Source: Aureisphaera sp963669405
GTDB lineage: Bacteria > Bacteroidota > Bacteroidia > Flavobacteriales > Flavobacteriaceae
Direction of reading: 5' to 3'
Assembly (NCBI GenBank): GCA_963669405.2
Contig: CAXXHF010000002.1
Span: 2,170,001 to 2,234,000 of the forward strand
DNA length: 64,000 bases
Made by a program: the position numbers and the translations under genes. Of the stretch, positions 35,166 through 44,676 are shown one piece after another (the first letter of the stretch is position 1; each line of letters starts with the position of its first letter). The notes below the pieces were generated by a model. The model ran no database searches. It was not told the origin of the DNA and saw nothing but the letters and a program-made list of their open reading frames with translations.

Positions 35166-37091
35166 TTATTTTGAGGCATATAGAGTTAAAAATTGAGGAT
35201 TGTTGTATGTAAGTCCTCGTGAAGGACAGGATACATATACATAATGGAGTCCTTCTTCATTAAATGTGAGCTGGGTTTCGTAAATACCTTCCGTTTCAGA
35301 TTCCGTAGCGTTTAATGAATGATGCCCTCTTCCAGCACTATTCATAGTCATAAGTTTTACATCGTTTAATTGGGATACGGGTTGTTGTGTTTTAATATCC
35401 CATAGCTCAAACCGTAAGGATAACTCTTGTCCAACTTTAGGACGGTTGGTTTCAGCTATGTATTTTATGGAAAGTGGGCCTAAACTATTTTGAAGTTGTT
35501 CCAATTCTCTTTCCTTATTGGGAAGTACAGTAACCGGAAAACATTCCATGAAGGAAGGGACGTCCATAAACAGGCTTACTTCATACGTTCCAGAAGAGCG
35601 CATTTGGACGGTTGTCTCATAACTTCCCGGAGAAGTTTCTTCTATACTTTTGTCAATTACCTGAACAGCTTTGGGTTTTTTACCATACGTACTAAAATGA
35701 CCACTGGGAGCTGCCATTCCTTCAGAATAATAATAAATGGAGCGATCTAAGAAATTGGAAACCAAAACTGCGTTGGCTCCAGGTGCTTGCACAATCCCAG
35801 CTGCCCCATTTTCTGGAGCTCCCATAGCTGGAGGGTTTTGCCCACCTGTAAAATCTACTAAGGGAACGGGAGCACCTTCTTGACCAAGTACATCCAATGG
35901 TATCATCCAAATGATTTCGCTACCCAAATGACGTACGTATGCTAATTCGTCTGAAAAACTGACTTCATCAGGCTGTTGATCCACATCTGCAGATTGTATA
36001 ATGGCATTAGTGGCGGCATCTAGTATATGAACTTTGTGGGTTTTGGGATTGAGAAGAAATCCTAATCTACCATCAGGGGAGAACTCAATTTTGTTGTTTC
36101 CTTTTTCACCTTCTATCTCGGTAATAATAGCACCAGTTTTAACATCAATTGCTGTAATTGATCCACTTAATCCATTCACCACATAGATGGCATCTGCTTT
36201 TTTGGAATACGCCATGGAAACGGGAATATCCGTAACTTGAATATCCTTTGTTTTTTCTAATGACTGTATATCAATTATAGATATAGTACCACTCCCTTGA
36301 TTGGAAACAAAAGCACGATCATTCTGCAGGCCGTGTATAATTTTATGAGGCCCTTTCCCAGTTTTAATCACTTTTGTGAGTGATTTATCTTGAGTGTCTA
36401 CTACAGCAACACCAGAAATACTTTCAAAATTACCAGGGAGATCATATCCCAGCCACAAATAATGTTCGTCCGGCTGTAATGCAATCTCTCTAGGTTGACC
36501 AGGAATGGAAATATTATGGTCGTTTTCCATTTCGGTGGTGTTTATAAATGCCACTTGTTGGGCATCGGGAATGGAAACATAACACTGGGTTTGGTCTTCT
36601 TTTACAGCCCAATCATAACCACTTCCTGCCAGCTGAATTTGAGTAAGCAATTGTGAACCTCCAAAACTAAACAAAGGATCTACCACATTAATGGTGTTAT
36701 CTTCATTCAGGGTGAGTACGTAGTAAACATTTAGATCCAATTCTGGTCTAGAGAGCAAACCTCCTTCTATATAGGAAACGACTTTGCGCCCACAATCCAC
36801 AGGGTTTTCAGGATTAGACTTGTCCATCCATGCGGCGGGGAAGGCTCCCGTTAAAGGTTTGCTTGTAATCGTGTCATATACCTTAAACTGAAAACGAACA
36901 TTATCCCCTTCCCGAAACTCCCCTAATGGTCGTTTCGGGTTGAGGTTAGTCATACTAAAGTCTACCTGAATACCTTCTTTTACTACCGATTTATGATATG
37001 GCTCTTGGGCATGGACGGTACAACTTAGTATAAAACAAAGTGCTATTGACCAATAGATATGTGCTGATTTAAAGATCATTTTCTTAATCAT
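35166..37091 (-). CDS. Secreted YncE/cytochrome d1-like beta-propeller protein
   Basis: The 641-residue protein has a signal peptide (ending VHAQ). An N-terminal beta domain (about 40-165) is followed by a seven-bladed-type propeller of surface-antigen/YncE repeats (VAVVDTQDKSLTKVIKTG, then TISIIDIQSLEKTKDIQ and ITAIDVKTGAIITEIEG). A C-terminal Ig-like part ends YVSCPSRGLTYNNPQF. Such proteins often accompany copper oxidases and cytochromes as periplasmic or surface partners. The start overlaps the oxidase stop by 8 nt; a second ATG 12 nt later would avoid the overlap. Confidence 0.8.
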   Translation of the reverse strand: MIKKMIFKSAHIYWSIALCFILSCTVHAQEPYHKSVVKEGIQVDFSMTNLNPKRPLGEFREGDNVRFQFKVYDTITSKPLTGAFPAAWMDKSNPENPVDCGRKVVSYIEGGLLSRPELDLNVYYVLTLNEDNTINVVDPLFSFGGSQLLTQIQLAGSGYDWAVKEDQTQCYVSIPDAQQVAFINTTEMENDHNISIPGQPREIALQPDEHYLWLGYDLPGNFESISGVAVVDTQDKSLTKVIKTGKGPHKIIHGLQNDRAFVSNQGSGTISIIDIQSLEKTKDIQVTDIPVSMAYSKKADAIYVVNGLSGSITAIDVKTGAIITEIEGEKGNNKIEFSPDGRLGFLLNPKTHKVHILDAATNAIIQSADVDQQPDEVSFSDELAYVRHLGSEIIWMIPLDVLGQEGAPVPLVDFTGGQNPPAMGAPENGAAGIVQAPGANAVLVSNFLDRSIYYYSEGMAAPSGHFSTYGKKPKAVQVIDKSIEETSPGSYETTVQMRSSGTYEVSLFMDVPSFMECFPVTVLPNKERELEQLQNSLGPLSIKYIAETNRPKVGQELSLRFELWDIKTQQPVSQLNDVKLMTMNSAGRGHHSLNATESETEGIYETQLTFNEEGLHYVYVSCPSRGLTYNNPQFLTLYASK

Positions 37092-40000
37092 TCTTATAAC
37101 TACCTATAGGTTTCTTTTTACCGTCAATACGAGTAGCTGGTTTCACGCCTTCTGTACTATATGGTTCTGTTGTTGCTTTGTTGGCCTGTTCAGCATGCAT
37201 TGCACGGGTTTTCTCCATTTCTTCCAACTGAATTTTACTACCTTGGATAGAACCTCCTTCAGGCGAAGAAATAACATAACCATCGTCTAATCTTTTGTTG
37301 CTCAGATTTGCAAAAACCCACGAACCATCTGCTTGAACATCTGTAGTTACCTTCTTTCCATTGTTATAGGTAAGGGAAACGAATTCAGGTAATTTACCCG
37401 TATCAGGGTCTACCGTTACACTACCAAGAATAGATGTTTTCTTTTTTGAAATATCCACATCGTTTAGAGACAAATAATCTTGCCCTTCGGTCACAGTAAG
37501 TAATCCCCAAATCCCTCCTTGATAACTTAGGTTGAGCATACTTCCATAGAGATAATCCCCTGGAATTTTATCAGCTCCACCAGCACTGTCTATTAATAGA
37601 TCGAAACTATTTAACGGACCTACTTGATCACGGAATCCAAACCATTGAGAGGTTTTATTGTATCCCAATGTGGTTGATTCATTGGCATAGGGCTCTTCTT
37701 GCCATACATGGCCGTGAAGGTTGAAGGTTTCGGTGTTTCCACTACCACCAGGGTGTAATAACCTAAGCCGCATGGGTTCTCCTGCAGTTGCTACAAATCT
37801 TGGAGTAGCTGGATAGTTGCCTCCTCCTGTAGCATCGTTAGAAGTGATTCCGGCAAGGTTATTTCCGTTTAAGTTTGCATTGAGATCTGGAAGCCTATTT
37901 GCAAAGGGTTCTGATTTGTAATTCAATGCATAGCCTATACTACTTCCTGCTGCATTTTTTACAGAGATGTTATCTTGGAATTGCATCACAAATTCACGGA
38001 ACAATAGATTGTTGTTGGCATCATATACATTTGCTGAACTTGGAGAATCTTCATCTTCAATCCAAGTGGCTCCTTGCGGCTCAATAATCAAAGCTCCAAA
38101 CAAGCCTTTGGCATATTGCTCCAAAGGATCTGGAGCGGTTAATACCACCGATCCAAATTCCACTGGGATTGGAGTGTCTCCTTCCCACCTTCCTGCATAC
38201 CACTCATACGTACGAGAATTTCCTATAGAAACTGTTTGAGAGGCATTGAGGCCAATATCGGTTCCATCGTTTTTAGAAACATCATATGAAAGCAATTCAG
38301 CATGCAAGCCTACATCTGAAGATGCTGTAACAGAAGTTGTTATACCTGTCTTAGTAGTGCTTCCGTCAGATTTTGTAACTACGCCTTGATAAGAATATCC
38401 AGTGGATGTAATTGGGAAGTTAGGAGTGATATCGTTTTCAAGAGTTACAGAAATACAGTCACCTGCATTGGCGCGTAATACTAAGGGTTCTCCTTGCCAA
38501 TTACCAGATTTGTAATCCTCTGTTTTTACAAATACTAGAGCATCATCTTCTTCATATCCATATTGTTGGTTGTACACTAAACTTCCTCCTAATTTGTCAA
38601 TAGACACTGCGGTAACTTCAAAGGATTTTTTTGGAGCTCCATCGGGACAGCCACAGTTTTTAGGTAACGAAGAAATAGGTGTTTTGGTCACGTCGTTATT
38701 TGGTAAAGGAACCAAATCAGATTGTGGATTTTCAAATGCACGCATTAGACCCCAAAGACCTGCTTTTCTACCGTTCACATCGGCGCTGGCTTCATATAAA
38801 TAATCGGTAGTGCCGTTATCTGTTGCAGCTGTGACGGGTAGCTGAAAGTTCATTTCAAAATGTTCTGAAAGACCCATATTCTGGGTAGATCTGTATCCTG
38901 AGTTTTTGTTAGATGGCTCAAACAACCAATTAACTCCATGTACATTAAAGAAATGACTGGTAACGTGAGCACCTACTAAGGTTCTAATTTGAATTTTATC
39001 ATTAGCGTATGCTCTAAATAAAGGTGTATATGGATCTCCAGGTTCCATGCCTGCTCCTAAAGGGTCTACAGGGAACCTAAACTTGGTGCTTCCAGGAATG
39101 AGGGAACCTCCAACGGGTTGCGTGTTCCATGCAGGATCTTGCCGTGTGATTTGAGAACTATAGATGGAAGCCAAATTACCAGCATCTCCTGAAGCTTGGG
39201 CATAAGTAGTACCCGAAGTTAGGTAAGATGCTCTAAGAGGCAATGGCTCATTTCGGTAATTCATAGAATAAGTACCTCTAAAGCCAAATGAAATAAGCTC
39301 AGGATACCCTTTGTTTACAATAGCTTTGCTAGGATCCATCCATCCACGATACTTACTAACTGAATCTAAGAACTTTACCTTTGGAATTCCTTCATAGTTT
39401 TTAGGGAACGTAGGGTATTTGTCTGCAGTTTCTCGGCTATCGGGTAAATATGCCTGTTGTGTATCTTGAAACTCTAGCATAAATTCACGGTAACTATCTT
39501 CTGGGGTTTTTTCGTATACAATGTTTGCTTGCCAACTGGTAGGTCCTCCATCACTTACTTTCATGGATTTGCCGTTTACAGTAACAGAGCGTGTTTTTCC
39601 ATTAGTAGCAGAGCTTAGTTGATCACCCGTAATTGGATCTACCCAATAAGTATCTGTAGGTTCTACCAATAAACCAGCATACAATCCAACTTGCTGATGG
39701 GTAGAAGGCCCAAAATGGTCATGGGTAAATACAGTACGTAAGGTTCTGTCTTCTCCTCTATTGTTAAGTAGGGGGTCAGCATACCAACGTTGAATGGTTG
39801 TTTGAGCCCCTGCCCAATCTTGTCCTTCTGGAGCTTTTCCCCAAATAGGATTAGGAGGATGTACGGCTAGTTTTCTGCTATTGGTGGTATATCCAGAAAT
39901 ATTGGTAATGGGTTTTCCGGGTTGGAAAGTATAATCATATCGTTTCCCACCATTATTGATAGCATCTATACGATGACGTACCATATCAGGGGCCAAGGTT

Positions 40001-42666
40001 CCATCTTCATAATTCCAGCCATTAGCGGCACCGTCTGATGATGTGACATCAAACTTTACCAAGTGAATGTGTTGTCCAATGATGTCGGTTGGTGTACGTA
40101 CTTGGTAATCATCCAGTTCATAGTATTCTGGCACCAAGTTGGTATGCCAGTATTCAATATATTCACGACTGTTTGCTCTAAAGTAAAATGGTTCGGGTGC
40201 TTTCTTTCCGTCTATATTGGCAGCTACATCTCCCCAAAGTGAAATAATTCTTTGTTGCGGAAAGTGCCATCCTTTTTTGTTGAGTACTACATCCAACTGA
40301 ATATTGGCAGCTTTGTAAGTTCGTAATGTTCCTACGGCTTCTCCTTGTAAGTTCACAGCAGGATCTGCATATGGGGCTCCTGAAACAGGTGGGCGACCAT
40401 TTAAAACAAAGTTGCCTTTGTTACCTTCTGGTGTTAGGGTGGGGTGGTTTCGTTTGGCATGAGTATCCATAGCAACCTTTTCTACAGCAGTACCATCTTC
40501 AGGCAATTCGATGATTTGGATATCTTCTATAATTTTAGTCCAGTCGTATTGCGTATGGTTCTCAAAGGGTACTTCTGCTTTATAGATTACATTTCGGGGT
40601 AGTCCACCATTTAAAGAGCCATAGGCTATGGAATCACCAGCCTTATTGTATATAGCACCTTTGGCAAAATCCAGAGGAGGATGTGGAGGTCTGCTACCTG
40701 CAATACCAGGGATGTAAAAAGGATATCCTGGGTTCTTGGAGGTGTCTTCTACTATAACTTGTCCATCTGAAATACTTGTTTTGGAAGGTACTGGAGCCAT
40801 GGCCAATTTTGGAATAGGAACTAATCCAGGGATCGGAGTTCCTGTACTTATTTCACCATCGGGTAAAGCACGGGTATTAGATGCAACAGTCCCATCAGGA
40901 TTTAGTTTTGTTCCCATTTCGAGTACGTCATGTACTCTCCACATACTCCACATACCTGCAGCAAAGTGAGGGTAAAAGTGACAGTGGAATATTTGATCTC
41001 CTACGGTTTTATTTAAATTTCCACTACCGTTATATACCATTTCTAAGGTATAGGATGATCCTGGATTAATGGCTTGACTATCCAAATAATGACCTTCATC
41101 ACTATTAGGGGAATGTAACCATTGGGCAGCATGCTGGTGATGCACGTGGGTAAGTCCAGCCCCCGCATGGGTAACTCTAAATTTCACATGATCGTTCATA
41201 TAACTATGGTATACATTCGAGGGGTCGTCTGCATACAATACTCTTTTTGCTTTTGGAGCAATAAGGGGTGTCATGGTTTTGTCTGCTTTTGATTTATTGG
41301 AATTAAACAAAAACTGATTCTGTTGAGTGACGTTAGGATTTGCTAAAGAAGCTGCATTAGCTGGGACATCTACTACCATAGAAGGATCTCCTACAGCCCA
41401 GGAACTCAAGAAGAATTCTTCGTAAGCGCAGTCCTCACAATCAGCCATAGGACCAACACCAATTCTGTTGGCAAAGATTTCAGCACCAATTCCACCACTT
41501 CCGTAGTTGATGGAAAATCCATCCACTCCAGTGGCAAGTGTTTGTGCAATTGAAATACCATCTTTATTTAAAGTTTTATCAAAGAAGATAGGGAAGGCTT
41601 GTACAGTCCAAGGTGACTCATGGTAGTGAATTCCAAACTCTCGGTAGGCTTGCCTACGATTGGGAGAAGCAGGAACCTTTAGGAACGAAGAGCTATCCCC
41701 AACAAATTCTCCCTTGTTGGGCCCTGTGATAATAGCTGTTAAATCTGTATGGATCAATTCCCTGTAATTGGGACGTACTTGTTTGTACATTTTTAAGATA
41801 GGGGTACCATCCGAAAATGTGGCATCATAATTTATGATTGGAAATGTGTTTTCTGTATCGTAGATATCTGGCAAATTTTGTTTTTCAATCCGTATATTCC
41901 GAGCACCACTTTGTGGAGAAAGTTGCTCGTAATGACTTACGGCTTGATCTAGATCGGTTTCTGTAACCTGACTTCGATACCATTCGGCACCTTCGGGTTC
42001 TACATTTAATGTTCCGAATAGGCCATTGGTAAGCTGTCCTCCTGGTTGCCCCCCATTTGCATTGGTAGCACCTGTACTATATAGCATAAAAGCTCCTTCT
42101 TCAGGAACGCGAAGGATGTATTCTACGGTTTCTCCTGGATTAGCAAGACTGGAAGCGTTAGCTCCAGACCAACTTCCATCAGAAGCAATACTGCCAATCA
42201 TTTCAGTTCCTAAAATATGAACTCCTGCTGCTCTTGTTTTTGGGTAGATGCCGTTAGCTTGATTTTGATTTACTGTTGCGGGTCTATTTGTACCGTAAGC
42301 ATCCACTACTTGTAAGGAATCATAAGGTGCTAATAAATTGGTAAATCTAATTTTTAAGACGTTGCCCCTATTAGCACGCAGTACAATGGGACGAGGTCTC
42401 TTATCAGGTCGCAAACGGACCTTTCCTAAAAGACTTTTTGGTACGGTGGTAGGAATATTGGCGTCTAAGTCTCTGGTTAGCGCAAAAACCATTCCTGTGG
42501 GTTGTGCAGCTCCTAGACGATTGTACATAAATGGCTGGTTAATAGCAGCCATATCTACATATACAGTGTCTCTAACTTGAGCTTGAAGGGTCGTTCCTAT
42601 TGTAATTAATAACAGGACAATAGGTAGCCTGACGAAAGATAATGATAGTTTGGTTGGAAATTTCAT
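37084..42666 (-). CDS. Giant multidomain multicopper oxidase (MnxG/McoA-like in organisation)
   Basis: From the ATG at 42666 the protein has about 1860 residues and a signal peptide ending TLQAQ. At least six cupredoxin domains are visible. Copper ligands: HVHHQH (~507), HCHFYPHFAAGM (~561, the combined type 1/type 3 motif with axial Met), QHIHLVKF (~866), THDHFGP (~982). Further cupredoxin-type segments lack full ligands (FFNVHGVNW, NLHGHVW, and YSTG and WYAG where HxH would be expected). The size and ligand order fit manganese-oxidising and related giant oxidases better than laccases or CueO. The adjacent SCO chaperone and cytochrome support copper loading and electron transfer. It is the first gene of the large operon. 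Confidence 0.85.
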   Translation of the reverse strand: MKFPTKLSLSFVRLPIVLLLITIGTTLQAQVRDTVYVDMAAINQPFMYNRLGAAQPTGMVFALTRDLDANIPTTVPKSLLGKVRLRPDKRPRPIVLRANRGNVLKIRFTNLLAPYDSLQVVDAYGTNRPATVNQNQANGIYPKTRAAGVHILGTEMIGSIASDGSWSGANASSLANPGETVEYILRVPEEGAFMLYSTGATNANGGQPGGQLTNGLFGTLNVEPEGAEWYRSQVTETDLDQAVSHYEQLSPQSGARNIRIEKQNLPDIYDTENTFPIINYDATFSDGTPILKMYKQVRPNYRELIHTDLTAIITGPNKGEFVGDSSSFLKVPASPNRRQAYREFGIHYHESPWTVQAFPIFFDKTLNKDGISIAQTLATGVDGFSINYGSGGIGAEIFANRIGVGPMADCEDCAYEEFFLSSWAVGDPSMVVDVPANAASLANPNVTQQNQFLFNSNKSKADKTMTPLIAPKAKRVLYADDPSNVYHSYMNDHVKFRVTHAGAGLTHVHHQHAAQWLHSPNSDEGHYLDSQAINPGSSYTLEMVYNGSGNLNKTVGDQIFHCHFYPHFAAGMWSMWRVHDVLEMGTKLNPDGTVASNTRALPDGEISTGTPIPGLVPIPKLAMAPVPSKTSISDGQVIVEDTSKNPGYPFYIPGIAGSRPPHPPLDFAKGAIYNKAGDSIAYGSLNGGLPRNVIYKAEVPFENHTQYDWTKIIEDIQIIELPEDGTAVEKVAMDTHAKRNHPTLTPEGNKGNFVLNGRPPVSGAPYADPAVNLQGEAVGTLRTYKAANIQLDVVLNKKGWHFPQQRIISLWGDVAANIDGKKAPEPFYFRANSREYIEYWHTNLVPEYYELDDYQVRTPTDIIGQHIHLVKFDVTSSDGAANGWNYEDGTLAPDMVRHRIDAINNGGKRYDYTFQPGKPITNISGYTTNSRKLAVHPPNPIWGKAPEGQDWAGAQTTIQRWYADPLLNNRGEDRTLRTVFTHDHFGPSTHQQVGLYAGLLVEPTDTYWVDPITGDQLSSATNGKTRSVTVNGKSMKVSDGGPTSWQANIVYEKTPEDSYREFMLEFQDTQQAYLPDSRETADKYPTFPKNYEGIPKVKFLDSVSKYRGWMDPSKAIVNKGYPELISFGFRGTYSMNYRNEPLPLRASYLTSGTTYAQASGDAGNLASIYSSQITRQDPAWNTQPVGGSLIPGSTKFRFPVDPLGAGMEPGDPYTPLFRAYANDKIQIRTLVGAHVTSHFFNVHGVNWLFEPSNKNSGYRSTQNMGLSEHFEMNFQLPVTAATDNGTTDYLYEASADVNGRKAGLWGLMRAFENPQSDLVPLPNNDVTKTPISSLPKNCGCPDGAPKKSFEVTAVSIDKLGGSLVYNQQYGYEEDDALVFVKTEDYKSGNWQGEPLVLRANAGDCISVTLENDITPNFPITSTGYSYQGVVTKSDGSTTKTGITTSVTASSDVGLHAELLSYDVSKNDGTDIGLNASQTVSIGNSRTYEWYAGRWEGDTPIPVEFGSVVLTAPDPLEQYAKGLFGALIIEPQGATWIEDEDSPSSANVYDANNNLLFREFVMQFQDNISVKNAAGSSIGYALNYKSEPFANRLPDLNANLNGNNLAGITSNDATGGGNYPATPRFVATAGEPMRLRLLHPGGSGNTETFNLHGHVWQEEPYANESTTLGYNKTSQWFGFRDQVGPLNSFDLLIDSAGGADKIPGDYLYGSMLNLSYQGGIWGLLTVTEGQDYLSLNDVDISKKKTSILGSVTVDPDTGKLPEFVSLTYNNGKKVTTDVQADGSWVFANLSNKRLDDGYVISSPEGGSIQGSKIQLEEMEKTRAMHAEQANKATTEPYSTEGVKPATRIDGKKKPIGSYKND

Positions 42667-42778
42667 GATTTCGATTTTAAAAATTTTGGTTAGTGGTATG
42701 AATATGAACTCCATACATTCTAAAAATCAAGGTTTGCTGGGGAGCATGAAAGATACTAAGTGAGGTCAGCAGCCTCAA

Positions 42779-42794
42779 TACGTATAAATACGTA
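42779..42794 (-). promoter_or_regulatory. Paired TACGTA palindromes upstream of the multicopper oxidase operon
   Basis: Two TACGTA hexamers (42779-42784 and 42789-42794) lie 10 bp apart, one helical turn, 113 nt before the start of the oxidase. A TACATTTA (-7-like, seven of eight to TAnnTTTG) sits just upstream on the minus strand. They may be an operator for the operon. The rest of 42667-43025 shows no gene. Confidence 0.45.
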
Positions 42795-43025
42795 ATCTAA
42801 ATGTAAAATACTGTAACATAAAGATATAACGAACCAAAACCATATGGTTGAGGGCTAAGCTTCTTCCTTTTACGCGCTTACCGTAAACCGATATTTCTAC
42901 GCTTGGTTATATATATTTTAGGTATAAATCTGTATTTTTAAAGAAGCGTTACCATTCCCGTGAGGAATTGATGACAGTAACCAAAACTAACCAGATATAG
43001 GAATCATCCTTATAAATAATGTATC

Positions 43026-43262
43026 ATGAAAACAATGACTTGTAAACAATTAGGAGGGGCATGCAATATGGAGTTTCATGCTAGTACCTTTGAAGAAATG
43101 GCAGAGCAAAGTAAGAAACATGGAATGGAGATGTTTCAAAAGGGGGATGAGGCTCATTTGCAAGCCATGCAAAAAATGAAAACCCAGAAAAATTCCCCTG
43201 AAGCTATGATGGAATGGTTCGAAGCCAAACGTAGGGAGTTTGAGGGATTGCCAGAAAGCTAA
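43026..43262 (+). CDS. DUF1059 family small protein
   Basis: The 78-residue protein fits DUF1059: MKTMTCKQLGGACNMEFHAS at the N-terminus, then EMAEQSKKHGMEMF, with two Cys in CKQLGGAC. The function is unknown; members are often near stress or redox genes. It is convergent with the cupredoxin-like gene, across the terminator at 43293-43317. Confidence 0.85.
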   Translation: MKTMTCKQLGGACNMEFHASTFEEMAEQSKKHGMEMFQKGDEAHLQAMQKMKTQKNSPEAMMEWFEAKRREFEGLPES

Positions 43263-43292
43263 TGCCGCTTTCATAAAACAGAATAACAATAA

Positions 43293-43317
43293 AAAACCCG
43301 ACTTAACGTCGGGTTTT
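43293..43317. terminator. Bidirectional terminator
   Basis: A perfect 10-bp stem AAAACCCGAC (43293-43302) pairs with GTCGGGTTTT (43308-43317), loop TTAAC. It separates the convergent DUF1059 and cupredoxin-like genes. Confidence 0.9.
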
Positions 43318-43336
43318 CACAATCACAATCATCTAT

Positions 43337-43723
43337 TTACTTCACCGTCAATGTGTACTGCGGTGTCTTGTTCAATGGGCAGAAGTAAGTGTAAGTTCCT
43401 TTTTCCAAAGTAACATGGTTGGAAGTTTGAACCTCTCCTTCTTTTACTACTTGGGTTACATAGGCTTCTTTAATATGATTTTCTGGTTTAGAAGCATCTT
43501 TTCCTTGAGGAACCAATACAAAACCTACATCAGTTCCAGCTTGATGGTTTGCAATTTCGAATACATAGGTTCCCTCAGTTAAAGTGATTCCCTTTTGGGT
43601 AAACTCACCCAGGGTTTGCTCTAAGGAAACAGTTTTTACGTCTTTGGACATCATTTTATCCTGTGCATGGGTGTTGGCAGTAAATGCAAACACGAGTACT
43701 AAAATGGCAATTGCTTTTTTCAT
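43337..43723 (-). CDS. Secreted cupredoxin-like protein with a degenerate copper site
   Basis: The 128-residue protein has a signal peptide (ending THAQ). The C-terminal strand carries TYFCPLNKTPQYTLTV at the place of the usual CxxxHxxxM copper loop. The Cys is present, but no His or Met follows it. The earlier NHQAG supplies one His. It has the cupredoxin fold but probably not a standard type 1 copper site; it may bind copper differently or not at all. The operon partner is the AhpD-like gene 35 nt upstream. Confidence 0.75.
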   Translation of the reverse strand: MKKAIAILVLVFAFTANTHAQDKMMSKDVKTVSLEQTLGEFTQKGITLTEGTYVFEIANHQAGTDVGFVLVPQGKDASKPENHIKEAYVTQVVKEGEVQTSNHVTLEKGTYTYFCPLNKTPQYTLTVK

Positions 43724-43758
43724 TTTCTTGTTGTTTTAAAATTGTGGTTATTTATTAA

Positions 43759-44307
43759 TTATGCGGTAGCAAGTTCTAAAGGCTGTGCTACTGGGAAATC
43801 AATTGGAATTTGTGTTGTGCTGTGGATGTAGTTGGAAATTGTTTTTTCCCCTACCTGAACAATGGTATCTACAAGGTTACCCTTGTCATATCCAGCGTTT
43901 AGGAAATTTTCTACTACGTTTTCATTAGCATGTCCACGGTTTTCGGTGAGGTTTCTGGCTAATTTTGCCAAAGCGTCCAATTTGTTATCAAAAGAGGCTT
44001 CTCCTGCTCTCAATTCCAGGATTTGGGCATCGTTAAAGCCATTCATCTTACCAATTGCGGTATGTGCGCTTAAACAATAAAAACACTCGTTTACTTCGCT
44101 AACAGCAAGATTTACTGCTTCGCGTTCTTTGGCACTTAAGGAGGTTTTGGCTCCAGAAAAGTTTAAATAGTTTTCTAAAGCGGTGTCACTATATGCATAG
44201 GTAGCATATAGATTGGGAACAAAACCTAGTTTTCCTTTCAGGTTGTCAAAAATTGCTTGATTATTTTCACTTACTTCTTCTCTTTTTGGTACATTAAATG
44301 TGTTCAT
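43759..44307 (-). CDS. AhpD-like carboxymuconolactone decarboxylase family protein
   Basis: The 182-residue all-helical protein has the ExxxxCxxCxxxH motif: ECFYCLSAHTA within AVSEVNECFYCLSAH, characteristic of peroxidase-related AhpD-like proteins with a redox-active Cys pair. It is likely a peroxide or peroxynitrite-related disulfide reductase; the carboxymuconolactone decarboxylase activity is not implied. The AraC regulator at 44677 on the same strand may control it together with the cupredoxin gene. Confidence 0.85.
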   Translation of the reverse strand: MNTFNVPKREEVSENNQAIFDNLKGKLGFVPNLYATYAYSDTALENYLNFSGAKTSLSAKEREAVNLAVSEVNECFYCLSAHTAIGKMNGFNDAQILELRAGEASFDNKLDALAKLARNLTENRGHANENVVENFLNAGYDKGNLVDTIVQVGEKTISNYIHSTTQIPIDFPVAQPLELATA

Positions 44308-44431
44308 TGTATATGTTGTTTTTGAAGTCTCTCCATTTTGGATTGACGGAATTAAACTTTAAATTTTATGGTACAAATATCCTTCACGGAGTGGAGGTAA
44401 ACCATAGTTGTTTTTCCCAAATGATTGTCAA

Positions 44432-44593
44432 TTATTCCTTAGCGGAAATAAATGGCTTCTCAGTGTCACAATAATAGTCATGCAAGGATTTGTGCTGACA
44501 ATGCGTTTTGGGTAAAAACTTGGCAAGTGTCTTTCTTTTTCCGTTTCGGAATATTTCTATTAAATTAAATAGGGATTTATGTGTTGTTGTCAT
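44432..44593 (-). CDS. Possible 53-residue small protein
   Basis: An ATG at 44593 opens 53 codons to a TAA at 44432. It fills the otherwise gene-free space (44308-44676) between the AhpD-like and AraC genes, on the same strand as both. The peptide is basic (NGKRKTLAKFLPK) and ends with Cys/His-rich HCQHKSLHDYYCDTEK, which could bind a metal. There is no family that I recognise, and a chance ORF cannot be excluded. Confidence 0.4.
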   Translation of the reverse strand: MTTTHKSLFNLIEIFRNGKRKTLAKFLPKTHCQHKSLHDYYCDTEKPFISAKE

Positions 44594-44676
44594 CTTTTTT
44601 ATGTGTTTGTATTTAACACTACAAAGATGCGGCTCTTGATACGCTGAAAGAATGGAAGAACTTCCCTAGTGATTGT

